From the NCBI GenBank assembly GCA_964476505.1, contig CAYZAW010000016.1, forward strand, positions 1 to 39,023: 39,023 nt of DNA, written 5' to 3'. Both the position numbers and the translations under genes were made by a program. This DNA comes from CAYZAW01 sp964476505. GTDB taxonomy: Bacteria; Bacillota; Clostridia; Christensenellales; CAG-138. Each line of letters opens with the position of its first letter. Position 1 is the stretch's first letter. The notes below the pieces were generated by a model. That model made no database searches and was not told the origin of the DNA. It saw nothing but the letters and a program-made list of their open reading frames with translations. Positions 7,485 through 15,485 of the stretch are shown here, piece by piece.

Positions 7485-9221
7485 ATGCAGATACACTTTT
7501 ACGGCGCGGCGAAAACGGTAACAGGCTCCTGCCATATGCTGGAAACAGCAAACGGCAATGTGTTGATAGACTGCGGCATGCGACAGGGCGCGGACGCGGA
7601 AGGCGATTACGGCAACGACAGCTTCCCGTTTTCTCCGTCCTCGGTATCCGCCATGCTGGTGACCCACGCGCATATCGACCATACAGGGCTCATCCCGCTT
7701 CTGGTAAAGCGCGGGTTTACGGGCAATGTGCTTTGCACGGATGCCACCGCACAGCTTTCCACCATCATGCTGCCGGACAGCGCGCACATTCAGGAGCAGG
7801 AGGCAGAATGGCTCAGCCGTAAGAATGAGCGTGCGGGCAAACCGCCCGTGGAACCTCTGTATACCGTGCAGGACGCGCAGACGGCGCTCAACCAGTTCCA
7901 TTCCGCCAAGTACGGCGAGGTGATACAGCTGCTGCCGGGCGTTCGCGTTCGGTTTTTAGATGTGGGGCATCTGTTAGGCTCCGCCGCTATCGAAATTTGG
8001 GTGGAAGAAAACAATACCACCACCAAGATCGTGTTTTCCGGAGATGTGGGCCGGGGAGACCGTCCCATCATCTGCGACCCAACGCCTGTGCAGGAGGCGG
8101 ACTATCTGGTGCTGGAAAGCACCTACGGAGACAGGGATCATGCCGTCACCGAAAACAAGGATAAGGTGGAGGAGCTGGCGCAGGCCATCCGCTTAGCCAT
8201 GAAAAAGGGCGGCAATCTGGTGATTCCTTCCTTTGCGGTAGGCCGCACACAGGAGATACTGTATTACATCAAAACCATGCTCATCAACAACACCGTGCCG
8301 GGCTTGGAAAGCGTGCCGGTGTATATCGACAGCCCGTTAGGCATTGAGGCTACAAAAATCTACGAACGCTGTGCCGAGGGCTATTACGACGAGGAAGCAA
8401 AAAAACTGGCGGCCTCCGGCTCTCCGTTCGATTTCCCAACGCTTCGCGTTGCGCAAACGGCGGATGAATCCAAGGCCATCAACGACCTCAAGGGCGCAAA
8501 AATCATCATTTCCTCCTCCGGCATGTGCGATGCCGGGCGTATCCGCCACCATTTAAAGCATAACCTGTATCAGCCGGAAAGCGTGATACTCTTCTCCGGG
8601 TATCAGGCGGTGGGCACGCTGGGCAGAAACCTAATCGACGGTGCAAAGAAGGTAAAGCTGTTTGGCGAAACCATACAGGTCAACGCCACCGTTATGCAGG
8701 TGGAGGGCTTTTCCGGGCACGCCGGGCAAAGCGAGCTGATCGACTGGCTGAAGAACATTGCGCCTAAGCCCAAGCGCGTATTCCTGGTTCACGGCGAGGT
8801 GGAGTCCATCGAGGCGCTGGGCGACCGGCTGACCCGCTTGGGGTACAGCATCATGGCGCCGGAGATGGGAGACAGCTACGATTTTGCGGCGGACGGCAAA
8901 GCGGCAAAGGCCAAGAAGCCCGTGCGCAAGCTGTTCCAGCGTCCGGAGGCGACCATACAAATCCCGCCCCCGGTGCAGCCGTCTGTTATCAAGCCCCAAA
9001 AGGAACGCCGCAAGGCGAGCGCTCCCATACCGGATGGCGCGGCGGTGGTGGATATCAAGGAAAAGGCGCGGGGCTTTGGCATCATCGAGGCGCTGGATCA
9101 AATAGAAGCCATTGTAGACAGAAGTCAAGAGCGTCGTTCGCCGGATATGGAGCTGAAAATATCCATTATGGAGGCGGATATCAAGGCGCTGGCGGAAAAG
9201 TGGGATAAGATCATCGGCTAA
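7485..9221 (+). CDS. MBL-fold beta-CASP ribonuclease-like protein
   Basis: This is a metallo-beta-lactamase-fold hydrolase with an inserted beta-CASP domain, the architecture of RNases and RNA 3'-processing factors. Among the 578 residues the zinc motif HAHIDH is at 61-66, followed by GHLLGSAAIEIW and FSGDVGRGDRP. The beta-CASP motif A is the ESTYGDRDH region, then IPSFAVGRTQEILYY, motif B SSSGMCDAGRIRHHL and the RMMBL/motif C segment GFSGHAGQSELIDW. A typical family member would end near residue 470. About 105 further residues follow: a Pro/Lys-rich linker and a charged helical end (IIEALDQIEAIVDRSQE), which is unusual. The ATG at 7485 has AGAAAGGA upstream. It is the last gene of the degV operon, and a terminator lies at 9313-9342. 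Confidence 0.9.
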   Translation: MQIHFYGAAKTVTGSCHMLETANGNVLIDCGMRQGADAEGDYGNDSFPFSPSSVSAMLVTHAHIDHTGLIPLLVKRGFTGNVLCTDATAQLSTIMLPDSAHIQEQEAEWLSRKNERAGKPPVEPLYTVQDAQTALNQFHSAKYGEVIQLLPGVRVRFLDVGHLLGSAAIEIWVEENNTTTKIVFSGDVGRGDRPIICDPTPVQEADYLVLESTYGDRDHAVTENKDKVEELAQAIRLAMKKGGNLVIPSFAVGRTQEILYYIKTMLINNTVPGLESVPVYIDSPLGIEATKIYERCAEGYYDEEAKKLAASGSPFDFPTLRVAQTADESKAINDLKGAKIIISSSGMCDAGRIRHHLKHNLYQPESVILFSGYQAVGTLGRNLIDGAKKVKLFGETIQVNATVMQVEGFSGHAGQSELIDWLKNIAPKPKRVFLVHGEVESIEALGDRLTRLGYSIMAPEMGDSYDFAADGKAAKAKKPVRKLFQRPEATIQIPPPVQPSVIKPQKERRKASAPIPDGAAVVDIKEKARGFGIIEALDQIEAIVDRSQERRSPDMELKISIMEADIKALAEKWDKIIG

Positions 9222-9312
9222 ACGCAAAAACGATGTATCAACTTTATTGCGGCGGCACATACTAACCCCGCAAGAGTTCGGAAGCGTGCTATATGCATGA
9301 TTTCGGCAAAGC

Positions 9313-9342
9313 AAAAGGCTCGCACAACAGCGAGCCTTTTTT
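9313..9342 (+). terminator. Terminator of the degV/beta-CASP operon
   Basis: AAAAGGCTCG (9313-9322) pairs with CGAGCCTTTT (9331-9340), with one more C-G pair inside, and the T run continues to 9342. It lies about 90 bases after the beta-CASP stop codon. Confidence 0.85.
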
Positions 9343-9385
9343 GCACCTTCATAGAAGCATACGGCTTATAACCGTTCTGCACCAT

Positions 9386-9430
9386 AAAAACAAAAACGTT
9401 GCAGGAACAGTATTCTGTATCCTGCAACGC
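9386..9430 (-). terminator. Terminator of the serC-serA transcript
   Basis: CGTTGCAGGA (9397-9406) and TCCTGCAACG (9420-9429) form a 10-bp stem, extended by ACAG/CTGT around a TATT loop with a single bulged base. On the minus strand the stem is followed by TTTTTGTTTTT (9386-9396), as expected for an intrinsic terminator reading leftwards out of serA. Confidence 0.85.
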
Positions 9431-9456
9431 TATTACTATTGAAAGTTTCTGGGTTC

Positions 9457-9518
9457 TTAGGGTTTCTTTACAAAGAAACCCTAAGCCGCCGGAGGCACAT
9501 TACCTCCGCCGGAGGCAC
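9457..9518. repeat. 13-bp-arm palindrome plus 13-bp tandem direct repeat
   Basis: TTAGGGTTTCTTT (9457-9469) and AAAGAAACCCTAA (9472-9484) form a perfect inverted repeat with a 2-base centre. Immediately after it, CCGCCGGAGGCAC occurs twice (9486-9498 and 9506-9518) at a 20-base period. The block lies between the serA stop codon (9523) and its terminator, so it is transcribed in the serA 3' untranslated region. It looks like a small dispersed intergenic repeat element; other copies cannot be checked here. Confidence 0.7.
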
Positions 9519-9522
9519 GTTT

Positions 9523-10437
9523 CTATATCCCGAACACACGGCGGATATGCGCCACGGTCTCCTCGCCAATGCGGATCTGCGCTTCCTTGGTGGAGCCGCC
9601 GATGTGCGGGGTAAGGCTCACCTTGGGATGGGTGTAGAGGCGCTCGTTCTTGGTGGGCTCGTCCGCGTATACGTCTAAGCCCGCGCCTGCAAGCTTGCCG
9701 CTGTCCAAAGCGTCCAAGAGAGCGGTTTCGTCAACCAACGCACCGCGGGCGGTGTTGATGAGTACTGCGCCGTCCTTCATTTTTGCAATGAACGCCGCGT
9801 CTACCAAGGGTGCGGCACCCTTTACGGCGGGCATGTGCAAGGACACATAATCGGCCTTAGCCAAAAGCGCATCCATGTCTTTATAAATATACGGGTCGTT
9901 TTCCTTTTTGTGACCGCTGCGGTTGGTGTACACAACGTGCATGCCTAGCGCTCTACCCTTGTGGGCGGTAAGCCGCGCAATGCGGCCCATACCGATAAGG
10001 CCAAGCGTTTTGCCCTCGATCTCGGTGCCCTTGTAGGCTTTTTTCTCCCACTTGCCCTCGCGCATGGTCACGTTGGAAATGCCAACGAAGCGTGCAACGG
10101 CAAACATATGCGCAATGGCAAGCTCGGCAACGGAGGCGGAGCTGGCGTTGGGCGTGTTGCAAACGGCAATGCCGCGGTCTTGGGCATATTGTACGTCTAT
10201 GTTATCCACGCCAACACCGCCGCGAATGATGAGCTTCAAGCGTCCGGCGGCGGCAGCCGCGTCCAACTGGGGCTCCCGTACCTTGGTGGCGGAGCGTACT
10301 ACCAGCACGTCAAACTCCTTCACCTGTTCGCAAAGCGCATCCGGCTCGTAAAACTGCTGCACTACCTCACAGCCCAAGTCCTCCAGCGTTTTGACCGCGC
10401 CTTTTTCCATACCGTCTGTTGCTAAAATGCGTATCAT
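9523..10437 (-). CDS. serA: D-3-phosphoglycerate dehydrogenase (short form)
   Basis: The enzyme oxidises 3-phosphoglycerate to 3-phosphohydroxypyruvate with NAD+, the first step of serine synthesis. The 304-residue protein is the short type without the C-terminal ACT regulatory domain, so direct serine feedback through ACT is not expected. It has the D-2-hydroxyacid dehydrogenase layout: RGGVGVDNID at about 72-81, NTPNASSASVAELAI, the nucleotide-binding GLIGMGRIA at 146-154, and catalytic Arg231 (NTARGALVDE), Glu260 (DVYADEP) and His278 (LTPHIGG). The ATG at 10437 has GGGAGGG about 10 bases upstream; a longer upstream reading starts before this SD. serC lies 204 bases upstream on the same strand, so the two probably form one pathway transcript. 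Confidence 0.93.
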   Translation of the reverse strand: MIRILATDGMEKGAVKTLEDLGCEVVQQFYEPDALCEQVKEFDVLVVRSATKVREPQLDAAAAAGRLKLIIRGGVGVDNIDVQYAQDRGIAVCNTPNASSASVAELAIAHMFAVARFVGISNVTMREGKWEKKAYKGTEIEGKTLGLIGMGRIARLTAHKGRALGMHVVYTNRSGHKKENDPYIYKDMDALLAKADYVSLHMPAVKGAAPLVDAAFIAKMKDGAVLINTARGALVDETALLDALDSGKLAGAGLDVYADEPTKNERLYTHPKVSLTPHIGGSTKEAQIRIGEETVAHIRRVFGI

Positions 10438-10487
10438 AGGAATTTGTCCCTCCCGGCATATACTGCCATCATAACGATGTGTGCTCA

Positions 10488-10617
10488 CTGCAACAGGCGA
10501 AGCCCGCCTGCAACAGGCAACAATAACCCAAGCCTACAAAAACCTGCCAATTCGCATGGGTGTTTTGTACGCTTTAACGGGATAACCGGGAGCGGCGGCA
10601 CAGCGGCTGCCGCTCCC
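10488..10617 (-). repeat. serC-serA spacer with direct repeats and a strong GC hairpin
   Basis: The 204-base gap between serC and serA holds no gene. CTGCAACAGGC is repeated at 10488-10498 and 10508-10518. A strong hairpin pairs GGGAGCGGC (10588-10596) with GCCGCTCCC (10609-10617). On the minus strand this hairpin begins 25 bases after the serC stop codon but is not followed by a T run, so it fits an mRNA processing or stabilising stem better than a full terminator. No convincing separate serA promoter was found. Confidence 0.5.
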
Positions 10618-10641
10618 TAAATTGTAATCAGTGAAAAATCG

Positions 10642-11730
10642 TTAGGCGTTGTTCGCCTCAAATTGCTTCATGAATGCAACGAGCTTTTCCACGCCCTCGA
10701 TAGGCATGGCGTTGTAAATGGAGGCGCGCATACCGCCAACGGCGCGGTGCCCCTTCAGGTTAGACATGCCGTTTGCGGAGGTCTCCTTTACAAAGAGCGC
10801 GTTCAGATCGTCGCTCTCGGTGCGGAAGGTCACGTTCATCATGGAACGGCTCTCCGGAGAAACGGGGGTTTTGAAGAGCTTGCTTGTTGCAAGGTAATCG
10901 TAGAGGATACCGCACTTTTTCTTGTTGTAGGCCAAGCGTGCTTCCAAGCCGCCGTTATTTTTGATCCATTCCAGCACCAACTTGCAAACATAAATGGGGT
11001 AGCAGGGCGGGGTGTTGTACATGGAGTCGTTCTTCGCCATGATGAAATAATTGCACATGGTGGGAACGAAGGCGGGCAGATCCTCGCGCAGCAGGTCTTC
11101 CCGGATGATGACCACCGTTAAGCCTGCGGGCGCGATGTTCTTTTGCGCACCGGCGTAGATCATGCCAAACTTGGATACATCCACCGGCTCGGAGAGGATG
11201 CAGGAGGACATGTCTGCCACCAGTGGTACATCGCCCGTATCGGGAATGTAATTCCACTTGGTGCCAAATATGGTGTTGTTAAAGCAGATGTGCACATAAT
11301 CCGCATCGGGACGCAGATCCAGCTCGTTTTGCTGCGGGATGCGGGAGAAATTCTCTTCCTTAGTGGTGGCGGCCAAATGCGCGTCGCCATACTTCTGGGC
11401 TTCCTGATAGGCCTTGCCGGAGAACTGGCCGGTCACGATGTAATCCGCCTTGCCGGTTTTCATCAGGTTCATGGGCACCATGGCAAACTGCAAGGACGCG
11501 CCGCCCTGTAAAAACAGCACCTTGTAGTTGTCGGGAATGCCCATCACCTCGCGGAACAGCGCTTCGCAGTCCTTGATGATGGTATCGTACACCTTACTTC
11601 TGTGGCTCATTTCCATCACGCTCATGCCGGAGCCGTGGTAGTTGAGCATATCGTCGCGTGCAGCCTCCAAAACAGGTAACGGCAGCATGGACGGGCCTGC
11701 GGAGAAATTGTAAATACGGTCGTAAGACAT
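10642..11730 (-). CDS. serC: Phosphoserine aminotransferase
   Basis: This PLP enzyme converts 3-phosphohydroxypyruvate and glutamate to phosphoserine and 2-oxoglutarate, the second step of serine synthesis, directly matching the neighbouring serA. The 362 residues match the family length. The N-terminal NFSAGPSMLPLPVL, the HGSGMSVMEMSHRS segment at about 32-45, the phosphate-binding FLQGGASLQFAM and the PLP lysine Lys197 in YAGAQKNIAPAG are all present. The ATG at 11730 is chosen because AGGAGGG lies 8 bases upstream and the protein then starts like its family; a longer reading adds 35 unrelated residues. A phosphoserine phosphatase is not in this window. Confidence 0.96.
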   Translation of the reverse strand: MSYDRIYNFSAGPSMLPLPVLEAARDDMLNYHGSGMSVMEMSHRSKVYDTIIKDCEALFREVMGIPDNYKVLFLQGGASLQFAMVPMNLMKTGKADYIVTGQFSGKAYQEAQKYGDAHLAATTKEENFSRIPQQNELDLRPDADYVHICFNNTIFGTKWNYIPDTGDVPLVADMSSCILSEPVDVSKFGMIYAGAQKNIAPAGLTVVIIREDLLREDLPAFVPTMCNYFIMAKNDSMYNTPPCYPIYVCKLVLEWIKNNGGLEARLAYNKKKCGILYDYLATSKLFKTPVSPESRSMMNVTFRTESDDLNALFVKETSANGMSNLKGHRAVGGMRASIYNAMPIEGVEKLVAFMKQFEANNA

Positions 11731-11806
11731 ATGAAGCCCTCCTGATTCTAATATGGGATTATGCTTTTTCGTCGTTGGTCGTTCAAAAGAATTAGACTGT
11801 ACCTTG

Positions 11807-11835
11807 ATTATAAAGCCCCTGCCTATAATAATCAA
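11807..11835 (-). promoter_or_regulatory. Promoter of serC-serA
   Basis: On the minus strand TTGATT (11835-11830) and TATAAT (11812-11807) are spaced by 17 bases. The serC start codon follows about 75 bases later. Confidence 0.6.
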
Positions 11836-11840
11836 CTATT

Positions 11841-11879
11841 TCACAAAATATTTTTCAGGTATCATAAATAATTTTGTGA
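11841..11879. promoter_or_regulatory. Inverted repeat between serC and the cyclase operon
   Basis: TCACAAAAT (11841-11849) is perfectly repeated in inverted form as ATTTTGTGA (11871-11879). It lies just upstream of the serC -35 element and upstream of the divergent cyclase operon. This could be a paired operator or a hairpin; no gene lies in this AT-rich stretch. The region 11880-12070 holds no gene and no convincing cyclase promoter. Confidence 0.45.
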
Positions 11880-12070
11880 CCGGAAGGAAATCCATGCCAT
11901 CCCTGTAAAAGAGCAGGGGGAACCGCCCAAAGGCGAGCGGTGGAAGTAAATGGATATTCTTCCTATATTTCTGATTGCGCATAGAATTAGCGGGTATCAA
12001 TTTTATATGGTAACAACCGTTGAAATATCCAAGCACTACATGGGAGAACCCGCTTGAAAGGTACCGCCGG

Positions 12071-13888
12071 ATGAGAAAAAAACTGTTACCGGTAATCATT
12101 GCTTTTTTGTGGGCGCTTGTGGGCGTTTTTTGCGTGCTGGGCGGCTGGCTCGGCACGGCAGAGGCCGCCATGCAGGACGCTGTGTTTCAGCGAAGCTTCG
12201 CCCCCAGACGGGATATCCATGTGATCGGCATCGACGAAGCTACCATCGACGAGCTGGGCGCGTTTGCTTCGTGGTCGCGGCAGGGCATTGCGGATGTGAT
12301 ACGCATGTTAAATGCCGACCCCGAAAACAAGCCCGCCGTGATCGCCGTTGATGTGATGTTTGCCGGGGAAACGGATGCCGCCGCAGATGCCGCGCTGGCG
12401 GATGCCTGCCGGGAGGGCGGCAATGTGATCGTTGCCAAGCAGGTGGTGTATGCCCGGGAGGTAGCGCAACAAAACGGCGTTTACCGGATAGACCCCTCGT
12501 CTGTATCCACGATCCTGCGTCCCTATGACGCATTGGCGGCGGTAACGGAGCAGGGCTTTATCAACTCCGCGTTGGATACGGACGGCGTGGCGCGAAACGT
12601 GCTGTACCAAATGACGTTTGACGGGCAGCACCTGTACGGGCTGTCCAGCGCCGCGGCAACGGCATACGGCAGCATATCCGGCAACGCGCTGCATACGCCG
12701 CCGGCCTCGGAGAACGAGCTGTTTCCTCTTCGATATACGGCAAAGCCCGGCGCGTATTACGGAGGCAACTCCTTTGCGCGGGTGCTGAAGGGGGATATAC
12801 CCGCCGCGCGCTTTGCGGGGGATCTGGTGTTTATCGGCCCTTATGCCGCCGGGATGATGGACGCGTACCCAACCCCCATGGACAGAGCCACGCCTATGAA
12901 CGGCGTGGAGATCCACGCAAATGTTGCGGATGCACTTTTGTCCGGCAGGTTTTTTAACGATATACCTATTGGACTGCAGGTGCTAGTCATTGGGCTGCTG
13001 CTGTTTGCGATCACTTGGCTGTTCCAGCGGTGGAGCGGTATACGCTCTGCCATCCTGCTGGTGGCTGCAATGGCGCTGTTTACCGGGCTGTTGTTATTGG
13101 GAAGAACGTACGGCGTACGCTTTCATGTGCTTACGCTGCCCATTGGCGCGCTAACGGCTTATATCGTTTCCGTGGCGGCGGGGTTCCTGCGGGAAAGCCG
13201 CAAACGCCTTGCGGTGATGCGTGCGTTTAAGCAGTATGTGTCTCCCAACGTGGTGGATCGCATATTGGCGGAGGGCGCGGAGGATTCCATGAGCAACCGC
13301 AGGCGGGAAATCGCCGTGATGTTCTTGGATATCCGCTCCTTTACCTCTCTTTCCGAGAAACTGTCTCCGGAGGAGATCGTGGACATCCTCAATCAATACC
13401 TGAGCCTGATCACACGGGTGGTGTTCGACCACGGCGGCACCATCGACAAATTCATTGGCGATGGCTGCATGGTGCTCTTCAACGCCCCCGTGGAGCAGCC
13501 GGACTATGAATTCTTGGCGGTCAAGACCGCCCTTGCCATCGTAGAGGAAGCGCGTGAGCTGTCGCATACGCTGGAGCGCATCTGCGGACGGGAGGTCATG
13601 GTGGGTATCGGCATCAATGCCGGGCCTGCCGTTGTGGGAAACATAGGCACCTCATACCGGATGGACTATACCGCCATCGGCGATACGGTCAACACCGCCG
13701 CGCGCTTGGAAAGCAAGGCCGCGCCCGGCGCAGTGGTGGTGGGAGAGGCACTGTACAAGAAACTGGAAGCACGGGTGGAGGCAGAGTATTTAGGCGAGCT
13801 TGCCCTAAAGGGCAAGGCGCAGAGCCTCCCCTGCTATAACATTACTTCACTTCGTGAACAGGAGGGAACGCCTTATGAAGAGGTGTAA
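12071..13888 (+). CDS. CHASE2-domain class III adenylate cyclase
   Basis: This is a membrane receptor that would make cAMP from ATP in response to an extracytoplasmic signal. Counting from ATG 12071 there are 605 residues. One membrane helix (about 5-25) is followed by an extracellular CHASE2 sensor (about 35-290), three membrane helices (about 299-371) and a cytoplasmic cyclase domain (about 410-590). Metal-binding Asp420 (MFLDIRSF) and Asp464 (FIGDGC) are present. So are the ATP-selecting pair Lys460/Thr534, Asn541 and Arg545 (GDTVNTAAR), so an active class IIIb adenylate cyclase is predicted. The start could also be TTG 12020; ATG 12071 is preferred for GAAAGG 9 bases upstream and a helix at the N terminus. 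The gene overlaps the FecR gene by 14 bases. cAMP cyclases are uncommon in Clostridia. Confidence 0.88.
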   Translation: MRKKLLPVIIAFLWALVGVFCVLGGWLGTAEAAMQDAVFQRSFAPRRDIHVIGIDEATIDELGAFASWSRQGIADVIRMLNADPENKPAVIAVDVMFAGETDAAADAALADACREGGNVIVAKQVVYAREVAQQNGVYRIDPSSVSTILRPYDALAAVTEQGFINSALDTDGVARNVLYQMTFDGQHLYGLSSAAATAYGSISGNALHTPPASENELFPLRYTAKPGAYYGGNSFARVLKGDIPAARFAGDLVFIGPYAAGMMDAYPTPMDRATPMNGVEIHANVADALLSGRFFNDIPIGLQVLVIGLLLFAITWLFQRWSGIRSAILLVAAMALFTGLLLLGRTYGVRFHVLTLPIGALTAYIVSVAAGFLRESRKRLAVMRAFKQYVSPNVVDRILAEGAEDSMSNRRREIAVMFLDIRSFTSLSEKLSPEEIVDILNQYLSLITRVVFDHGGTIDKFIGDGCMVLFNAPVEQPDYEFLAVKTALAIVEEARELSHTLERICGREVMVGIGINAGPAVVGNIGTSYRMDYTAIGDTVNTAARLESKAAPGAVVVGEALYKKLEARVEAEYLGELALKGKAQSLPCYNITSLREQEGTPYEEV

Positions 13889-14831
13889 AAAAATCGTTTG
13901 CATGATGCTTGCTTGCCTGCTGCTCACCGGCTGCACGGCAGCTGTTGCGCCGTCTGCGCCCGCGGTACCGGAGCCCACCGCGCCTGCCGCGCCTGTTACA
14001 AAGCAGGTGGAAGCGCCGCTTCCCGCAGCGCCTACGGCAACGCCCGAAATCATAGAGGAAGCAAAGCTTGTGAATCTGCTGTCCATGGAGGGAAGCGTTA
14101 CCGTAACCTCCGAGGGCAAGGAGCTGCCCGCATACAAGGGCATGCGGCTGCTGCCCGGGGATGTGCTGGCCACGGGGGAGAACGCCGCCGCCAGCCTCGA
14201 TCTTGACCAAGGGCGGCTGGTGATGCTTTCCGCGTCCACCCAAATAGAGCTGGTGGAGGCGGGGGATGCCGTAACCCTTCGGCTTCTTACGGGTTCGCTC
14301 ATCAACGACATTACCCCCGGCAGCGGCGGATACACGCTGGAGACCCCGTCCATCACCATGGGCGTATTAGGCACGGTGTTCCGTACCAGCGTAAACGCGG
14401 CAGGCATTGCCAGCGTGGATCTGTTCGAGGGCAGCGTTAGCGTGACCTTCGTGACCGACGAGGGCGAGGAATACAGCCTGCTCTTGGATACGGGCCGCAG
14501 CTTTAGCGCAACCGAGGAAAACCTGAACGAGAGCGCGGAAAACGGCGCGCTTACCACTGACACCGTTTCCATTGAGGACTTGACAGATGCCGAGCTGGCG
14601 CTGCTTTGTGAGGCATTGCAAAACCGTGATGCGAAGGAGCTGAACAAGCGCCTGCAGGAGGAGCGGGAGCAACGGGAAAAGCCGCAGAAGCCGGAGAATC
14701 CGGAAAAGACCCACCGCCCGATGCCCTCGCCCGATCCTACGCCCTTACCCACGCCCCTGCCTTCGCCAAAGCCCACCCCGGAACCGGACTATCATTACGA
14801 TCCCCCCGCCCCGCCCCGCCCCGCCCGGTGA
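13875..14831 (+). CDS. FecR-domain lipoprotein
   Basis: This 318-residue extracytoplasmic lipoprotein has a basic start, a hydrophobic core and lipobox LLTGC with Cys20, then an Ala/Pro-rich linker. A FecR domain spans about 75-185 (EGSVTVTSEGKELPAYKGM, LPGDVLATGENAAASLDLDQG, TPSITMGVLGTVFRTSV, LFEGSVSVTF). A charged coiled segment (LNKRLQEEREQREKPQ) and a Pro-rich tail follow. FecR-type domains are signal-sensing partners in surface signalling; next to a CHASE2 cyclase it may supply or modulate the signal. The ATG at 13875 has AGGAGGG 8 bases upstream and overlaps the cyclase end. The reading frame ends in a GCCCC pentanucleotide repeat (14808-14826), where a change of one unit would extend it into the next frame. 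Confidence 0.85.
   Translation: MKRCKKIVCMMLACLLLTGCTAAVAPSAPAVPEPTAPAAPVTKQVEAPLPAAPTATPEIIEEAKLVNLLSMEGSVTVTSEGKELPAYKGMRLLPGDVLATGENAAASLDLDQGRLVMLSASTQIELVEAGDAVTLRLLTGSLINDITPGSGGYTLETPSITMGVLGTVFRTSVNAAGIASVDLFEGSVSVTFVTDEGEEYSLLLDTGRSFSATEENLNESAENGALTTDTVSIEDLTDAELALLCEALQNRDAKELNKRLQEEREQREKPQKPENPEKTHRPMPSPDPTPLPTPLPSPKPTPEPDYHYDPPAPPRPAR
14808..14826 (+). repeat. GCCCC pentanucleotide tandem repeat at the FecR gene end
   Basis: GCCCC occurs three times in a row plus a partial GCCC, preceded by a run of six C (14802-14807). The number of units sets the frame: with the present count translation stops at 14829-14831. Removing one unit, or a -1 slip on the C run, joins the FecR protein to the downstream frame at 14828-15484. 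Confidence 0.85.
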
Positions 14832-15484
14832 TTGAAGAAGTGGAGTGGGATGGAGAAGAAGCAGAGGATGGCGGAAAAATAACGCTCACACTTGAGGAAT
14901 ACGGATTATATTACTATTTGTTTCAAGACAAGAGCTTATCGGAAGTTGCCGATTGGGGGATAGGAGATTTACTAACGCCAAAAGCATTACTATCAAAAGA
15001 CTATGACGTAGAACTAAATGAATTTGAATCTGGTGGGGTTGCGCAGGCCATGTGGATACGAGGCCAATACGGGCTGTATGTATCCGAGCCGCTAAAGGTG
15101 TTGTTGGAGAATTACACGCCTAACCAAAGCAGCGTGGTAAAAACAGTGGATGGAGAAAATATGTTATGGAATATAGCGCTGGGATATACTACGCCTAAAA
15201 CTAATCCGCCTGCATTTACTGGCGTATACGAAGAGAAAGATCCGACAAAGTCAGTTAGCCCGGATGATTATGAGCTGTCATATGATGCGGTTTCCGGAAA
15301 GTGGACGGCTCCTGATGCAGCTAATCCAGGAGATAAATTAGAGCTGGTATTGCCTAACACCGAAACGAGCGTTGTGTTAAAGCCGGAGCAAGATTCCATG
15401 GTTACCGACGTTACCCAAGATGGCGAACAAACCGTTATTCTCCTGGAAGAAGTAACTGTACCAAACCCGGAACACGGAGGCTGA
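14828..15484 (+). CDS. Downstream frame: possible detached C-terminal domain of the FecR lipoprotein
   Basis: This is an open frame of 218 codons with a nominal GTG start inside the upstream gene's last codons and no SD; the sequence before it is the GCCCC repeat. It has no signal peptide. The first residues (IEEVEWDGEEAEDGG) continue naturally from the Pro-rich tail of the upstream protein. The rest (LTLEEYGLYYYLFQDKSL, SGGVAQAMWIRGQYGLYV, VSPDDYELSYDAVSGKW) matches no family I recognise. The DNA is visibly richer in A/T than its neighbours, with codons such as TTA, ATA and AAA, suggesting later acquisition. It ends one base before the start of the MBL gene. I think it is a frame-dependent extension of the FecR protein rather than an independent gene. 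Confidence 0.55.
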   Translation: MIEEVEWDGEEAEDGGKITLTLEEYGLYYYLFQDKSLSEVADWGIGDLLTPKALLSKDYDVELNEFESGGVAQAMWIRGQYGLYVSEPLKVLLENYTPNQSSVVKTVDGENMLWNIALGYTTPKTNPPAFTGVYEEKDPTKSVSPDDYELSYDAVSGKWTAPDAANPGDKLELVLPNTETSVVLKPEQDSMVTDVTQDGEQTVILLEEVTVPNPEHGG

Positions 15485-15485
15485 T

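Noticed and set aside
9457..9518. Insertion sequence end
   Set aside because: No transposase, no matching far end and no target duplication can be seen; only a small repeat is supported.
11841..11879. CRP binding site reading of the dyad
   Set aside because: The half-sites face the wrong way and are about 20 bases too far apart for a CRP dimer; kept only as an unexplained dyad.
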